A stretch of DNA of 29,082 nt, from positions 1-29,082 of the forward strand of contig DAWU01000006.1 in assembly GCA_002506105.1 (NCBI GenBank), in the 5' to 3' direction. Of the stretch, positions 16,029-24,785 are shown piece by piece (the stretch's first letter is position 1; every line of letters begins with the position of its first letter). The notes beneath the pieces are model-generated. The model was not told the origin of the DNA, made no database searches, and saw only the letters and a list, made by a program, of their open reading frames with translations. The translations under genes and the position numbers were made by a program. Source of the stretch: Methanolinea sp. UBA275 (GTDB lineage: Archaea; Halobacteriota; Methanomicrobia; Methanomicrobiales; Methanospirillaceae).

Positions 16029-17318
16029 TTATCTCCTTTTTATTGCGAACAGAATGCCAGGGACTGCCAGGGCTAATGCTACCAGCGGGAGCGAGAGCGG
16101 GGACCTGGTGGGCGCGGTCGTGGGAACCGGGGCAAGCGTTCCCAGCACCTGTGTGGACTGCCCTGAAGCGACCTGTATGGTATAGGATGCATCAGTGTAC
16201 CCCGTCATCTTGAGCGTCACGACATGTGATCCTGCTGTGACATCGCTGAGGGTGAGTGGAGAGAATCCCTTATACTCGTTGTCAAGGTAGACATTCGCTC
16301 CAGAGGGGGTGGACTGAATGGTAATACTGCCGGTTGAAGGTGGTTTCGATCCCTGGTTGAGTGTTGCAGAGACAGTCGCGGTACTGCCTGCAGATACGGA
16401 GACGCGGGTCGTGTAATCCTGGTATCCGCTCTTCATCAGGGCAACAGTGTGTGTTCCCGGAGTGACACCTGAGATATCGAAGGCATTGCCCTGGAGCGTG
16501 ATTCCGCGGTACCCCCCATTGAGGTAAATAGACGCTCCATCAGGAACCGAGCTGACAATGATATCACCCGTGGTAGGCTGGTATACGGGGTTCATGGTTG
16601 CCTGGACCACCGCTTCGCTGCCAGCAGAGATGTCTGCGGTCCTCGTGAAGTCCTGGTAACCAGAGAGATGGAGCCTCACGGTGTGTCTTCCTGAACTCAG
16701 GGAACCGACCGTGAGAGGCGTGTATCCCCTGTATATTTCATCGATGAAAACCTCGGCGCCCGATGGAGATGAAGAGACACGGAGGGAACCTGTCGACTGC
16801 ATCGGTGAGAGTGCTGCGTTCACGCTTGATGTCCCACCTGCACCGACGCTCACCGTGGTGCTATAGGGGTAATACCCGTACAGTGCGATCTCGACGGTGT
16901 GGCGCCCTGTGGGAACAGAAGTGAATGTTCCCGGTGTCTGGATGCTCTGGCCCCCGTCAAGCCTCGCGATGGCTCCCGAAGGCGAGGAAGTGACCTGGAT
17001 GGTCCCGGTCTCGACATGTGACACGAGTCTCGCAGTGATGTAGATCGTCTCTCCGGGTTCAGGATTCCGGTTGTAGGTCTCTGTCCAGGTATCGTATCCG
17101 TATTTGCTGATCGAGAGTGTGTGGGAAGGGGTTGCGGATGAATACACCTCCTGGACAAGAGGAGTTTCACCAAGGTACGCACCGTCAAACATGACGTCTG
17201 CACCCACCGGAACGGAATTGATCGATAAATATCCTACATCGCCGCCAATCGCGGACACGCTTCCTGTAATGAGGAGAAGCACGGTAAGCAAACCGGGGAC
17301 AAGGAAATTGATTTTCAT
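16029..17318 (-). CDS. Secreted, membrane-anchored protein with five PEGA domains
   Basis: A 429-aa surface protein. Residues 1 to about 23 are a signal peptide (MKINFLVPGLLTVLLLITGSV). Five PEGA beta-sandwich repeats follow, each with the pattern G-x-hydrophobic-x-S-x-P-x-GA-x-hydrophobic-x-D/N-G, for example GYLSINSVPVGADVMFDG, GSLRVSSSPSGAEVFIDE and GSITIQSTPSGANVYLDN, usually ending in a YGY/SGYQD/TGYTD turn. The C-terminus has a Pro/Thr spacer (PVPTTAPTRSP), one hydrophobic helix and KRR, a typical anchor. The start ATG 17318 has GGAGAAAG just upstream; in-frame codons further 5' would hide the signal peptide. PEGA proteins in methanogens are usually extracellular; the ligand is unknown. 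Confidence 0.88.
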   Translation of the reverse strand: MKINFLVPGLLTVLLLITGSVSAIGGDVGYLSINSVPVGADVMFDGAYLGETPLVQEVYSSATPSHTLSISKYGYDTWTETYNRNPEPGETIYITARLVSHVETGTIQVTSSPSGAIARLDGGQSIQTPGTFTSVPTGRHTVEIALYGYYPYSTTVSVGAGGTSSVNAALSPMQSTGSLRVSSSPSGAEVFIDEIYRGYTPLTVGSLSSGRHTVRLHLSGYQDFTRTADISAGSEAVVQATMNPVYQPTTGDIIVSSVPDGASIYLNGGYRGITLQGNAFDISGVTPGTHTVALMKSGYQDYTTRVSVSAGSTATVSATLNQGSKPPSTGSITIQSTPSGANVYLDNEYKGFSPLTLSDVTAGSHVVTLKMTGYTDASYTIQVASGQSTQVLGTLAPVPTTAPTRSPLSLPLVALALAVPGILFAIKRR

Positions 17319-17712
17319 AGAACTTTCTCCTGTCATTTTGACGAAAAGAATCCGGAAAGTAACGTGATAACTCTTCTGGTCCGGCACCCGGCGATTCACC
17401 GGGGAAGGGGTCTACAAAAAGAGGCGGGAGTCTGGAAGCATGTCGGCAATCTCTCCTGAAAGGATGGAAGGAAAAACCATAACGGTGCAGAATCTGAATC
17501 CCTTCCTGACCGTTGCAGGGTCCACAGATGTCGATTGGAATGATGGAGAATCTGCCATCTCCGGGGCTATTCTCCCATCCTCCGTTGATTGCCCGAAACT
17601 GAAATCATTGTGACGCAGTATCGCACATGCTTGAAAAGTCCAGTCCCTGAATTCTTCGATACGGTGCCAAGTATCATGAATTCCCGAAACAAAAACCTGA
17701 TGAATACTCCTG
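17319..17712. other. Intergenic region between PEGA gene and dihydroorotase; no recognised gene
   Basis: These 394 bases separate divergent genes. The 60 bases nearest the PEGA gene hold its ribosome site, but no convincing TATA box is seen. A plus-strand frame (17440-17613, 57 codons) and a long minus-strand frame (17412 up into the dihydroorotase gene) both cross the middle. Neither product is recognised and neither has a clear promoter, so I do not call a gene. Confidence 0.5.
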
Positions 17713-19011
17713 ATGTCTGACGGATGCGATCTCGTACTCAAAAATGTCCTGCTCCCTGGGGGAAGAGTTGCCGACATTTCTCTTTTTGGGGGAAGGGTAG
17801 TCCACGTTGGGGCAGGTCTCACGAGGGATGACGTTCTCAACTGCAGGGGAAAGACGGTCCTCCCTGCAGCAGTCGACATGCACGTCCACATGAGGGGAGG
17901 AGTCCAGAGTCACAAGGAGGACTGGGAGAGCGGGAGCAGGAGCGCTCTTGCCGGGGGCGTGACCGTGGTCGTGGACCAGCCGAATACCATCCCTCCTCTT
18001 GTCACACCCGATTCTTTCACCCGGAGGGTCAGGGAGGCAGAAGGTGCATCATTCTGCCACTATGCGGTCAATGCGGGATATGTGTCCGGGTGCGACATTC
18101 AGGAGTTATGGAGTGGGGGGGCAATGGCCTTTGGGGAACTCTTTGCCGCCCCTTCAAGCTATGGGGATGCCCTGAAAACAGAGGATCTCTCCACTGCGCT
18201 CCGGACCGTATCATCCTTTGGAGGACTCTGCACTATTCATGCCGAGGAAGTCAGTGACGGGCAGGATAGCGATCTCCACGCCCATAATGCCCTCCGGTCG
18301 CCGCACGGCGAGTCCCGGGCAGTCCAATGGATAAGGAACCTGAATACGCGTTCATGCCGGCTCCATTTCTGCCACATGAGCAGCCAGATGTCGATCACGA
18401 ACGCCGGCGATTCCACAGTGGAGGTCTCACCCCACCATCTCCTCCTCTCGCTGGGAGACTTCGATCCCGTCGATACCCGTGGAAAAGTGAATCCTCCTTT
18501 GAGAGGTTCCTCTGAGCGGCGAAAGCTCATCACGACATGGGATCGGATCGATGTGCTGGCGTCTGATCATGCACCCCATACCCTGGACGAGAAGGAACTC
18601 CCCTTTGAATCCGCCCCTTCAGGAGTCCCGGGAGTGGAGACGATGGTGCCCCTCATGCTCCAGTTCTGCCGTGAGAGGAAGATTCCCATGACATCCCTCA
18701 TGGAGAAGACCTCGTGGAAGCCTGCAGCCATTCTCGGGATCCCCCGTGCCGGGTTTCTTGCCGGGGACAGGGCCGATTTTGCGATTTACGGAAGCGCAGA
18801 GACGGTCATCAGGGGAGATCTGCTCCACAGCAGGGCTGGCTGGACACCATTCGAGGGAAGAAAAGCAGTGTTTCCGGACACGGTTATCATGAGCGGAAAG
18901 GTGGTCTTCCACGAGGGATCCTTCTTCCGGGGCAATCCCTCGTGGATCCCGGGAAGAGGATATATAGGACCGGCCCCCATCAAGAATGGTGCCGATACAG
19001 CACAGCCATAG
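17713..19011 (+). CDS. pyrC: Dihydroorotase
   Basis: A 432-aa amidohydrolase for the third step of pyrimidine synthesis (N-carbamoyl-aspartate to dihydroorotate). Metal and catalytic motifs are in order: DMHVHMRGG with H57 and H59, TIHAEEV, CHMSSQM, SPHHLLL and LASDHAPHT with D285. The pattern fits dihydroorotase more closely than allantoinase or hydantoinase, and length is right for the family. The usual HVHLREPG segment reads HVHMRGGVQSHKEDW, a variant in the substrate loop. Start ATG 17713 has only a weak ribosome site. It is not in an operon with pyrE, which lies about 6 kb downstream. Confidence 0.85.
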   Translation: MSDGCDLVLKNVLLPGGRVADISLFGGRVVHVGAGLTRDDVLNCRGKTVLPAAVDMHVHMRGGVQSHKEDWESGSRSALAGGVTVVVDQPNTIPPLVTPDSFTRRVREAEGASFCHYAVNAGYVSGCDIQELWSGGAMAFGELFAAPSSYGDALKTEDLSTALRTVSSFGGLCTIHAEEVSDGQDSDLHAHNALRSPHGESRAVQWIRNLNTRSCRLHFCHMSSQMSITNAGDSTVEVSPHHLLLSLGDFDPVDTRGKVNPPLRGSSERRKLITTWDRIDVLASDHAPHTLDEKELPFESAPSGVPGVETMVPLMLQFCRERKIPMTSLMEKTSWKPAAILGIPRAGFLAGDRADFAIYGSAETVIRGDLLHSRAGWTPFEGRKAVFPDTVIMSGKVVFHEGSFFRGNPSWIPGRGYIGPAPIKNGADTAQP

Positions 19012-19173
19012 GTCCCCGGGGGATCGAATGGCGATCGCCTTGAGATGAACCATGGGACAACCCGGCTGTGCGACAGGCACCGCCCGGTAATGGGTAAACA
19101 CTGGAGAGGGACGGCATCAGGCCACCCGTGATCCAAAGTGGTTAATGCCGGGCGACACCTCCTTTATACTTGA

Positions 19174-19485
19174 GTGGACGAGTTTCGCAATGCCCTGACT
19201 GACAGCAGGGAAGGGACCATACTCTTGATCGAGGTCACGCCGAATGCAAAGAAGACCAGGTTTCCTTCTGGATACAATGCCTGGAGAAAAAGCATCGGCT
19301 GCCAGATCCGGGAACCTCCTGTGGAGGGAAAGGCCAACCTCGCAATCGTGAAATTACTTGCAGGGTTCTTCTCCCTGCCTGCTGATAGGATCCGCATACT
19401 CTCAGGGGCAAATACCTCCCAGAAAAAAATTCTCCTTGCGGGGATGGATATCGACAGCGTTCTTGAGATCCTGAACCGCTCCTGA
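19174..19485 (+). CDS. DUF167 (UPF0235, YggU-like) protein
   Basis: A small 103-aa protein with the DUF167 core: hydrophobic strand ILLIEVTPNAKKTRF, GYNAWRKSIGCQIREPP, VEGKANLAIVKLLA, then LPADRIRILSGANTSQKKILL. The family fold is known but no function is established. The start is GTG 19174, which gives the long archaeal N-terminus (DEFRNALTDSREGT). The region upstream has CCTTTATAC at about 19161-19169, too close to the GTG for a normal promoter, so a more internal start such as a TTG near 19226 is possible. It precedes dnaG by about 170 bases. Confidence 0.82.
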   Translation: MDEFRNALTDSREGTILLIEVTPNAKKTRFPSGYNAWRKSIGCQIREPPVEGKANLAIVKLLAGFFSLPADRIRILSGANTSQKKILLAGMDIDSVLEILNRS

Positions 19486-19560
19486 AGCCCGGACCGATGA
19501 GTTGTTGCGCGATTGTTTCCTAAACATCAACGTGTGTGCTTGAAAAAATATGTTAAAATA

Positions 19561-19593
19561 TTATAAAAACTTACATATACATGTCACATGACA
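19561..19593 (+). promoter_or_regulatory. dnaG promoter with palindrome over the predicted start site
   Basis: TTATAAAAAC at 19561-19570 is a good TATA box. The palindrome TGTCA-CA-TGACA (19582-19593) covers the expected transcript start near 19588. The leader to the dnaG ATG would be about 65 bases. Confidence 0.45.
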
Positions 19594-19654
19594 GATGCAG
19601 CAGATTGGGATGGCATTGGTTGGGTGACATATCACGATTCACGGAGTGGGGTCC

Positions 19655-20899
19655 ATGTACTCCAGCGACACTACCAAGTATCTGATTCACATTCACCTCG
19701 AGGCAGAGGGGGTGGTCGAGAAACCTGATGTTGTCGGAGCCATCTTTGGCCAGACTGAAGGGTTACTCGGCGAAGACCTTGATCTGCGCGACTTGCAGAG
19801 GACCGGGCGTCTTGGAAGGATAGATGTCCAGGTCACCAGTAAAAAGGGAGAAACACAGGGAGAGATATTCATAGCCTCCTCCCTTGATCGTGCGGAGACC
19901 GCGGTACTTGCGGCATCTTTCGAGACGATCGACCGCGTGGGCCCCTGCTTGGCCAGGGTTCGCGTAGAGTCAATTGAGGATATCAGGGTCAGCAAGCGGA
20001 AGCTCGTCGTTTCCAGGGCAAAAGAACTTCTCCTGGATGCATTTGAGGAGGGAACGATAGACAGCAATGTACTGATAGACGAGGTCAGGGAAACGATAAG
20101 GATGGAGAAGATTTCGACCCTTGGTGAGGATCGTATTCCTGCAGGGCCTGAAGTCAATAATTCCGATGCCATCATCATTGTTGAAGGAAGAGCAGATGTC
20201 CTTAACCTGCTCCGTTTCGGCATCAAGAATGCGGTTGCCGTGGAAGGGACAAAAGTGCCAAAGACCATTGTCGACCTTTGTGTGAAAAAGACTGCCACGG
20301 CCTTTTTCGACGGGGACCGGGGAGGGGATCTCATACTCCGGGAACTGATGCAGATAGCAGAGATCGATTATGTTGCATATGCCCCGCGCGGAAAGAGCGT
20401 GGAGGATCTGGGGAGAAAAGAGATCGTCAAGGCACTCAGGAATAAAATTCCCGTCGAATACATCCGGGAAGAACTCCTGGGTGAGGAGAATGGGGAGAAT
20501 CAGGCCATTTCACCCGTCTCCCCTGTGATTGAGACTCCGTCGAGAATGCGAAAAGAGGGGAAGACAACCAAAAAGCGGGAGAACCCGGATATACGCACGG
20601 GATCTGACCCTTCTCCCGCGCACCGTACCCTCACCGATCACCTTTCAGATGTGAGTGGCTCGGAGTCTGCCCGGTTTCTCTCCCGCGACTATGATATCCT
20701 GCGTGAGGTGAAGGCAACGGAAGTTGAGCGTGTCCTCGATGAGGTAAACGGAGACGTCAAGGGGCTTATCCTTGACGGGGAAGTTAACCAGAAGCTCCTC
20801 GATACCCTTCTCTCCAAGGGAATCGAATACGTGGCAGCCCGTGAGTTCAGGGGCATAATAAAGCGTCCGATGGCGGTAAAACTCTTAAAAATCGCGTAA
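19655..20899 (+). CDS. dnaG: Archaeal DnaG-type primase
   Basis: This 414-aa protein begins MYSSDTTKYLIHIHLEAEG, the archaeal DnaG N-terminus. It has a central Toprim domain, with catalytic E177 in IIVEGRADVLNL and the acidic pair D219/D221 in FFDGDRGGD. A low-complexity charged linker follows at about 275-325 and a conserved C-terminal domain (FLSRDYDIL to FRGIIKRP). Archaeal DnaG has primase activity and also associates with the exosome in RNA degradation. The start ATG 19655 has GGAG about eight bases upstream; GTG 19646 is an alternative adding three residues. Confidence 0.95.
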   Translation: MYSSDTTKYLIHIHLEAEGVVEKPDVVGAIFGQTEGLLGEDLDLRDLQRTGRLGRIDVQVTSKKGETQGEIFIASSLDRAETAVLAASFETIDRVGPCLARVRVESIEDIRVSKRKLVVSRAKELLLDAFEEGTIDSNVLIDEVRETIRMEKISTLGEDRIPAGPEVNNSDAIIIVEGRADVLNLLRFGIKNAVAVEGTKVPKTIVDLCVKKTATAFFDGDRGGDLILRELMQIAEIDYVAYAPRGKSVEDLGRKEIVKALRNKIPVEYIREELLGEENGENQAISPVSPVIETPSRMRKEGKTTKKRENPDIRTGSDPSPAHRTLTDHLSDVSGSESARFLSRDYDILREVKATEVERVLDEVNGDVKGLILDGEVNQKLLDTLLSKGIEYVAAREFRGIIKRPMAVKLLKIA

Positions 20900-20916
20900 T
20901 TTGAGGTGGGGAGTTA

Positions 20917-20926
20917 CTTATTTATT
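20917..20926 (+). promoter_or_regulatory. TATA-like element for the UPF0058 gene
   Basis: CTTATTTATT lies about 40 bases before ATG 20961, just after the dnaG stop, predicting a start near 20947 and a leader of about 14 bases holding the GTGAGAGG ribosome site. Confidence 0.45.
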
Positions 20927-20960
20927 CCCACTCATACAATCATCAACTGGAAGTGAGAGG

Positions 20961-21245
20961 ATGCACAAAGAGGAATTGATCACACTTCATCAGATGCTCT
21001 ACGAAATCAAAGACTATTTTGAGTCCACGAATTCAGACCTGAAATTCAGTCAGTATTATTCCCTTAAAATTAACCCCTCGCAACTTCATAAAAGCAAGAT
21101 GGAGCACAAGTATGCCATCTTTATCCTGGGCAACGAGCTCGCGAACGCCATGAAGGAGGTCGAGTTCTCCGCATCAGGCAGGATCTCGGCCAGAATGAAA
21201 GAGCTTGCTGTCAAAACTCTGAAAGAGATGGAATATCTCCAGTAA
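20961..21245 (+). CDS. UPF0058 family protein
   Basis: A 94-aa mostly helical protein beginning MHKEELITLHQMLYEIKDYF, with NPSQLHKSKMEHKYAIFIL and a charged C-terminal helix. This fits the archaeal UPF0058 family, a widespread small euryarchaeal protein with no assigned function. ATG 20961 directly follows GTGAGAGG; the frame is open to 20901 but those residues do not belong to the family. It follows dnaG on the same strand, with its own TATA-like element. Confidence 0.8.
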   Translation: MHKEELITLHQMLYEIKDYFESTNSDLKFSQYYSLKINPSQLHKSKMEHKYAIFILGNELANAMKEVEFSASGRISARMKELAVKTLKEMEYLQ

Positions 21246-21265
21246 GGATCCCATACCCTGTTTTC

Positions 21266-22060
21266 TTATCCCTTTTCAAGTCTCTCCTGCTCCAGCAGAT
21301 ACTGTGCGAGATAGCGGGGGATATTTACGCCCATGCAGTGCCAGTTGGGGGTCCCGTTCACTTCAAGGACCGTGTAATCATTTCCGCATGGAAGGAGATC
21401 CACACCTCCATAATCCACTCCGACAGCCTGTGCCGCAGAGACCGCCAGTTCGCCCATCCTGCGGTCAATCTCGACAGGCATGCCGGAACCGCCCTGGTGA
21501 ATGTTGTGGGTCAGGGAATCGGAGATCCTCGTGATAGCTCCTATCGCTTCGCCGTCAATCACGAATACCCTGAAGTCCCTGTCGTTGGGAACGTATTCCT
21601 GGAGATAATACGGTGGATTTCCAAGCTGCTCGGGCGAGGATACCAGGAAAATCCCATTCCCGTCAAAACCATATACGGGCTTGCTCACAACCCTGCCCAG
21701 GCGCTTGATGATCGAGGATGCAGTCCCCCTTGATGATGTGAAGAATGTGTGCGGTGTCGGGACTCCCTTTTGTTTCAGGAGCGTGCTTGTAAGAACCTTG
21801 CTCGCACAGGTGAAGATTGCCATGGGGGTATTGATCATCCGGTTGGTGACCGAGAGCGCGTGGCAGACCTCGAACTGGTGCTCGTCCTGCTTGAGCCCGC
21901 ATATCCAGATAAGGGCTCCTGAAAGATCGGTCGAGAATGGATCGACCGCGTCGATGTCGAGGAACGAGCACTCTCCTCCCTGATGCCTGATCTCCTTTAC
22001 CACCATCGAGGTTGAATCGTCGCCGGGGATGTCCGTTGGTTTCTTGATAATATGTATCAT
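21266..22060 (-). CDS. RimK-like ATP-grasp ligase
   Basis: A 264-aa ATP-grasp enzyme expected to join a carboxylate to an amine with ATP. Visible parts: an N-terminal preATP-grasp part, the ATP-binding VVSKPVYGFDGNGIFLV (lysine and glycine loop), YYLQEYVPNDRDFRVFVIDG, and the metal-binding end GGVDLLPCGNDYTVLEVNGTPNW with the E and N ligands. This fits the RimK/MptN/CofF group; which acceptor (cofactor glutamylation, peptide or other) cannot be told. The start ATG 22060 is backed by GAGAGGGG seven bases upstream. It is divergent from the alanine dehydrogenase gene, 141 bases away. Confidence 0.82.
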   Translation of the reverse strand: MIHIIKKPTDIPGDDSTSMVVKEIRHQGGECSFLDIDAVDPFSTDLSGALIWICGLKQDEHQFEVCHALSVTNRMINTPMAIFTCASKVLTSTLLKQKGVPTPHTFFTSSRGTASSIIKRLGRVVSKPVYGFDGNGIFLVSSPEQLGNPPYYLQEYVPNDRDFRVFVIDGEAIGAITRISDSLTHNIHQGGSGMPVEIDRRMGELAVSAAQAVGVDYGGVDLLPCGNDYTVLEVNGTPNWHCMGVNIPRYLAQYLLEQERLEKG

Positions 22061-22201
22061 GTCTGGTCCCCTCTCGTGTGGTGATCATGTTCGAGTCCCG
22101 TATCCATAAGGCTGATCAAGATCCCTTCATGAAACAGGGTGGCGGGCGATCCAGGATTCTCTTCGGCACATTCTTCTTTTCTCACGGAAAAATGGTCATT
22201 T

Positions 22202-23137
22202 ATGCGGTACTATCCGGATCCATCCAGTAACCTGGATCTCTCAAAGCTGAACGGCGTTATTGAAGAAGCATTTGCAGAGCACGCCCGGGGAAGCGTGCAG
22301 ATGCCTCCAAAGGTCTATATCACGCTGGATCAGGGAGATTTCCGGACAATGCCAGGCTATATTCCATCTCTTGGAATCGCCGGCGTGAAGATCGTGAACG
22401 TGCATCCCGGCAATCCGGGGCGGAATCTTCCCACGGTCATGGCACTGACAGTAATTCTGGACATCGGGACGGGAGTCCCTGTTGCAATTCTCAATGCGAC
22501 GGATCTTACTGACTTAAGGACAGGAGCCGGCGGAGCGGTCGCTGCAAAATACCTCTCACCAGGCCGCGCCGTCAGCCTTGGCCTGGTGGGATCAGGATGC
22601 CAGGCAAGAGCACAGATTGACGCAATTGGAAGGGAACTGGATATCGTTGAGGTGAAGGTATGGAGCAGGAACGAGAAGAATGCGGAGGACTTCTGCAGCA
22701 GATACCCCGACTTCGATTGCAGGGTTGCAAGCCTTCGCGATGCCTGCGAATGCGATCTCCTTGTCACCACCACCCCGTCAAGGGAACCGCTGATCCGGGA
22801 CGAGTGGGTACATGAAGGGACGCACATCAACGCCATCGGTGCGGATGCCCCCGGGAAGGAGGAACTCGATCCGGCCATCCTCATCCGGGCAAGCGTCTTT
22901 GTCGACGATCCGGCCCAGGCCGTTCATTCCGGGGAAGTGAACGTTCCCATAACGAATGGCCGTTTCTCTGAAAACATGATTGCAGGGACACTCGGAGAGG
23001 TCGTCATCGGGAAAAAGAGGCGGAAAAGTGCTTCGGAGATCACGGTCTTCGATTCGACCGGACTTGCCATCCAGGATCTCGCGATCGCATCACTTGCGCT
23101 CCAGAAACAGGAGGGAATCGATCTCGCGTTTCCCTGA
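22202..23137 (+). CDS. ala: Archaeal alanine dehydrogenase (ornithine cyclodeaminase/mu-crystallin family)
   Basis: A 311-aa NAD-dependent enzyme of the ornithine cyclodeaminase/mu-crystallin family. The sequence strongly recalls the Archaeoglobus-type alanine dehydrogenase: QMPPKVYITLDQGDFRTMPGY with K37 and R48, VNVHPGNPGRNLPTVMAL, DLTDLRTGAGGAVAAKYL, nucleotide loop GLVGSGCQARAQ at about 128-140, VTTTPSREPLI, GTHINAIGADAPGKEEL and FDSTGLAIQDLAIA. The likely reaction is reversible alanine to pyruvate plus ammonia, but ornithine or other imine substrates remain possible. ATG 22202 is chosen because it gives the family N-terminus; the in-frame 5' extension from 22139 is not conserved-looking. 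It converges with the radical SAM gene. Confidence 0.85.
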   Translation: MRYYPDPSSNLDLSKLNGVIEEAFAEHARGSVQMPPKVYITLDQGDFRTMPGYIPSLGIAGVKIVNVHPGNPGRNLPTVMALTVILDIGTGVPVAILNATDLTDLRTGAGGAVAAKYLSPGRAVSLGLVGSGCQARAQIDAIGRELDIVEVKVWSRNEKNAEDFCSRYPDFDCRVASLRDACECDLLVTTTPSREPLIRDEWVHEGTHINAIGADAPGKEELDPAILIRASVFVDDPAQAVHSGEVNVPITNGRFSENMIAGTLGEVVIGKKRRKSASEITVFDSTGLAIQDLAIASLALQKQEGIDLAFP

Positions 23138-23194
23138 TCCTCGTTTCGGAATAACGGAGTGTTCTTACCGGGACGAATCGATCAGGGATCTGGC

Positions 23195-24667
23195 TCACTT
23201 CTGCAGCGGGGAACTCCACTGTTTCCAGACCTTTTCGCGATAGACCGGGCCGCTGTTGTACGTGCAGAATGGGATAAGCGTTCCGTCCGGTGTCGCATAG
23301 TGAATGCAACAGCGCTGCACCCTCGAGAGGTCGTAGTTATAACGGTCCATGAAATGCATCGTCCCGACGAAGAGGGCATTCCAGTGGAAATCTCGTAATG
23401 CTTCAAAATTCTGGAATATAAGCGTTTTTCCGATGAGTTTCCACAATTCGGAAGTATTCCCCTGTTCGCTGTTTTTAAAAGAGTCCTTGAGGTCGCCTAT
23501 AGCCTCCATCAGGGCCATGTATTTATTGATTGTTCCCCCTTTCCGAAGCTTCTCAGCGGTCTCGGTGAGGGCCTGGAACAGGCTCTCGACGTCAACCATC
23601 CGGTTCACGGGTGTCATGCCGTCATTATTCACAAATACGTAGGTCGCGGCTCCGCAGTGCTGGTGAGCGGTAAAACGGATCTGGGGTTTTCCTGTATACG
23701 CTTCAACGAAATCCGAGAAGGGTACGACGCATGGGACCGGGTAGAAGTCGTTCTTCTTTATCACCCCGCCCGTCTGGAGTTCAATATCACTGAGGAGTTC
23801 CGGGATTGTGATCCGTTCCCTCTGCACATCCTCTTCACCCGCAGCGCCGGTAAATGCGATTGGCTGGAAATTCACTCCCCGTACCGCACCAATGTGATCT
23901 GCGGCGAACTGGATGATTGCACCCACCTCGTGATCGTTGCGGCTTTTGATGATGGTGGGAACAAGCACAACCCCGACCTTCAGGTCTTCGCAATTCTTAA
24001 TCACCTTCTCGTCGAGGGTGAGTTTCGAGTTGGTGTCCTTTGTGATCCCGTCAAAATGGAGATACAGGGTGGAGAGCCCGGCTTCGCGGAGTTCCTTAAG
24101 GTATGAAGGATCTTTCGCAATCTTGATCCCGTTTGTTGCCAGCTGAACCTGGGGAAAACCGATTTCCTTGGCAGTGCGGATGATCTCCGGGAGATCGTCA
24201 CGCATGGTTGGTTCTCCTCCGGAAAACTGGACCGCGGGTGCAGGGACGGGTTTTTCTGCCCTGAGCATCTTCATCATCCCGACAATCTGCTCAAACGAGG
24301 GCTCATAGATATAGCCGCATGCCTGTGCATTCGCAAAACAGAAGTCACAGTTCAGGTTGCACCGGTTGGTAAGATCGATATTTGCAAGGAGTGTGGTGGA
24401 CTTATGGTTGGAGCAGATTCCACAGTACTGGGGGCACCCGTCGGGAGGTGCGGTGCGCTGGGGGTTATCAAGCCCCGTCCCCAGCGATTCGAACCGCTCG
24501 AACTTCTTCCATAATTCCGCATCAGACCAGTACACGTCGCGGAAATGGCCGTGTTCCGGGCAGGAACGTTCCAGCCATACCATTCCATCCTCTTCAACGA
24601 CATCTGCTTCCAGCACCGCGTTGCAGGTCGGGCAAAGACTCCTGGTCTTCTTCAAGATAACGGGCAT
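23195..24667 (-). CDS. tes: Radical SAM protein, tetraether lipid synthase (Tes/MJ0619) type
   Basis: A 490-aa radical SAM enzyme. The cluster motif is C103-x3-C107-x2-C110 (RCNLNCDFCFANA), with FSGGEPT as the SAM-binding glycine motif. It has extra cysteines as in the MJ0619/Tes group: an N-terminal C12-x2-C15 with C36, the group C78-C82-C85 (GCPQYCGIC), and more near the C-terminus (CCIHYATPDG, PFCTYN). Tes joins the phytanyl chains of archaeol-type lipids into tetraethers through carbon-carbon bonds; MJ0619 relatives were also linked to pterin methylation, so the product is not certain. ATG 24667 has GGTGG close upstream; TTG 24676 is an alternative. A minus-strand TATA-like ATTATAAG lies near 24714-24722. 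The gene is divergent from carS. Confidence 0.85.
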   Translation of the reverse strand: MPVILKKTRSLCPTCNAVLEADVVEEDGMVWLERSCPEHGHFRDVYWSDAELWKKFERFESLGTGLDNPQRTAPPDGCPQYCGICSNHKSTTLLANIDLTNRCNLNCDFCFANAQACGYIYEPSFEQIVGMMKMLRAEKPVPAPAVQFSGGEPTMRDDLPEIIRTAKEIGFPQVQLATNGIKIAKDPSYLKELREAGLSTLYLHFDGITKDTNSKLTLDEKVIKNCEDLKVGVVLVPTIIKSRNDHEVGAIIQFAADHIGAVRGVNFQPIAFTGAAGEEDVQRERITIPELLSDIELQTGGVIKKNDFYPVPCVVPFSDFVEAYTGKPQIRFTAHQHCGAATYVFVNNDGMTPVNRMVDVESLFQALTETAEKLRKGGTINKYMALMEAIGDLKDSFKNSEQGNTSELWKLIGKTLIFQNFEALRDFHWNALFVGTMHFMDRYNYDLSRVQRCCIHYATPDGTLIPFCTYNSGPVYREKVWKQWSSPLQK

Positions 24668-24785
24668 ATCCACCAATCCACCGTAGAATTGATATCTTCT
24701 GGGATATCTTAATGCTTATAATTACTCCTTATCTCACATACTGTCTGGAGAGCGTATTATTAGTCCTGATTCCATCATAATATCA

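Noticed and set aside
17440..17613. 57-codon plus-strand frame before dihydroorotase
   Set aside because: It has an ATG and a distant GGCGGGAG, but no promoter, no recognised family, and a competing open frame on the other strand.
17412..17891. 159-codon minus-strand frame
   Set aside because: Half of it is antisense to the conserved N-terminus of dihydroorotase, and no ribosome site or promoter is seen. A degraded gene in its C-terminal half cannot be excluded.
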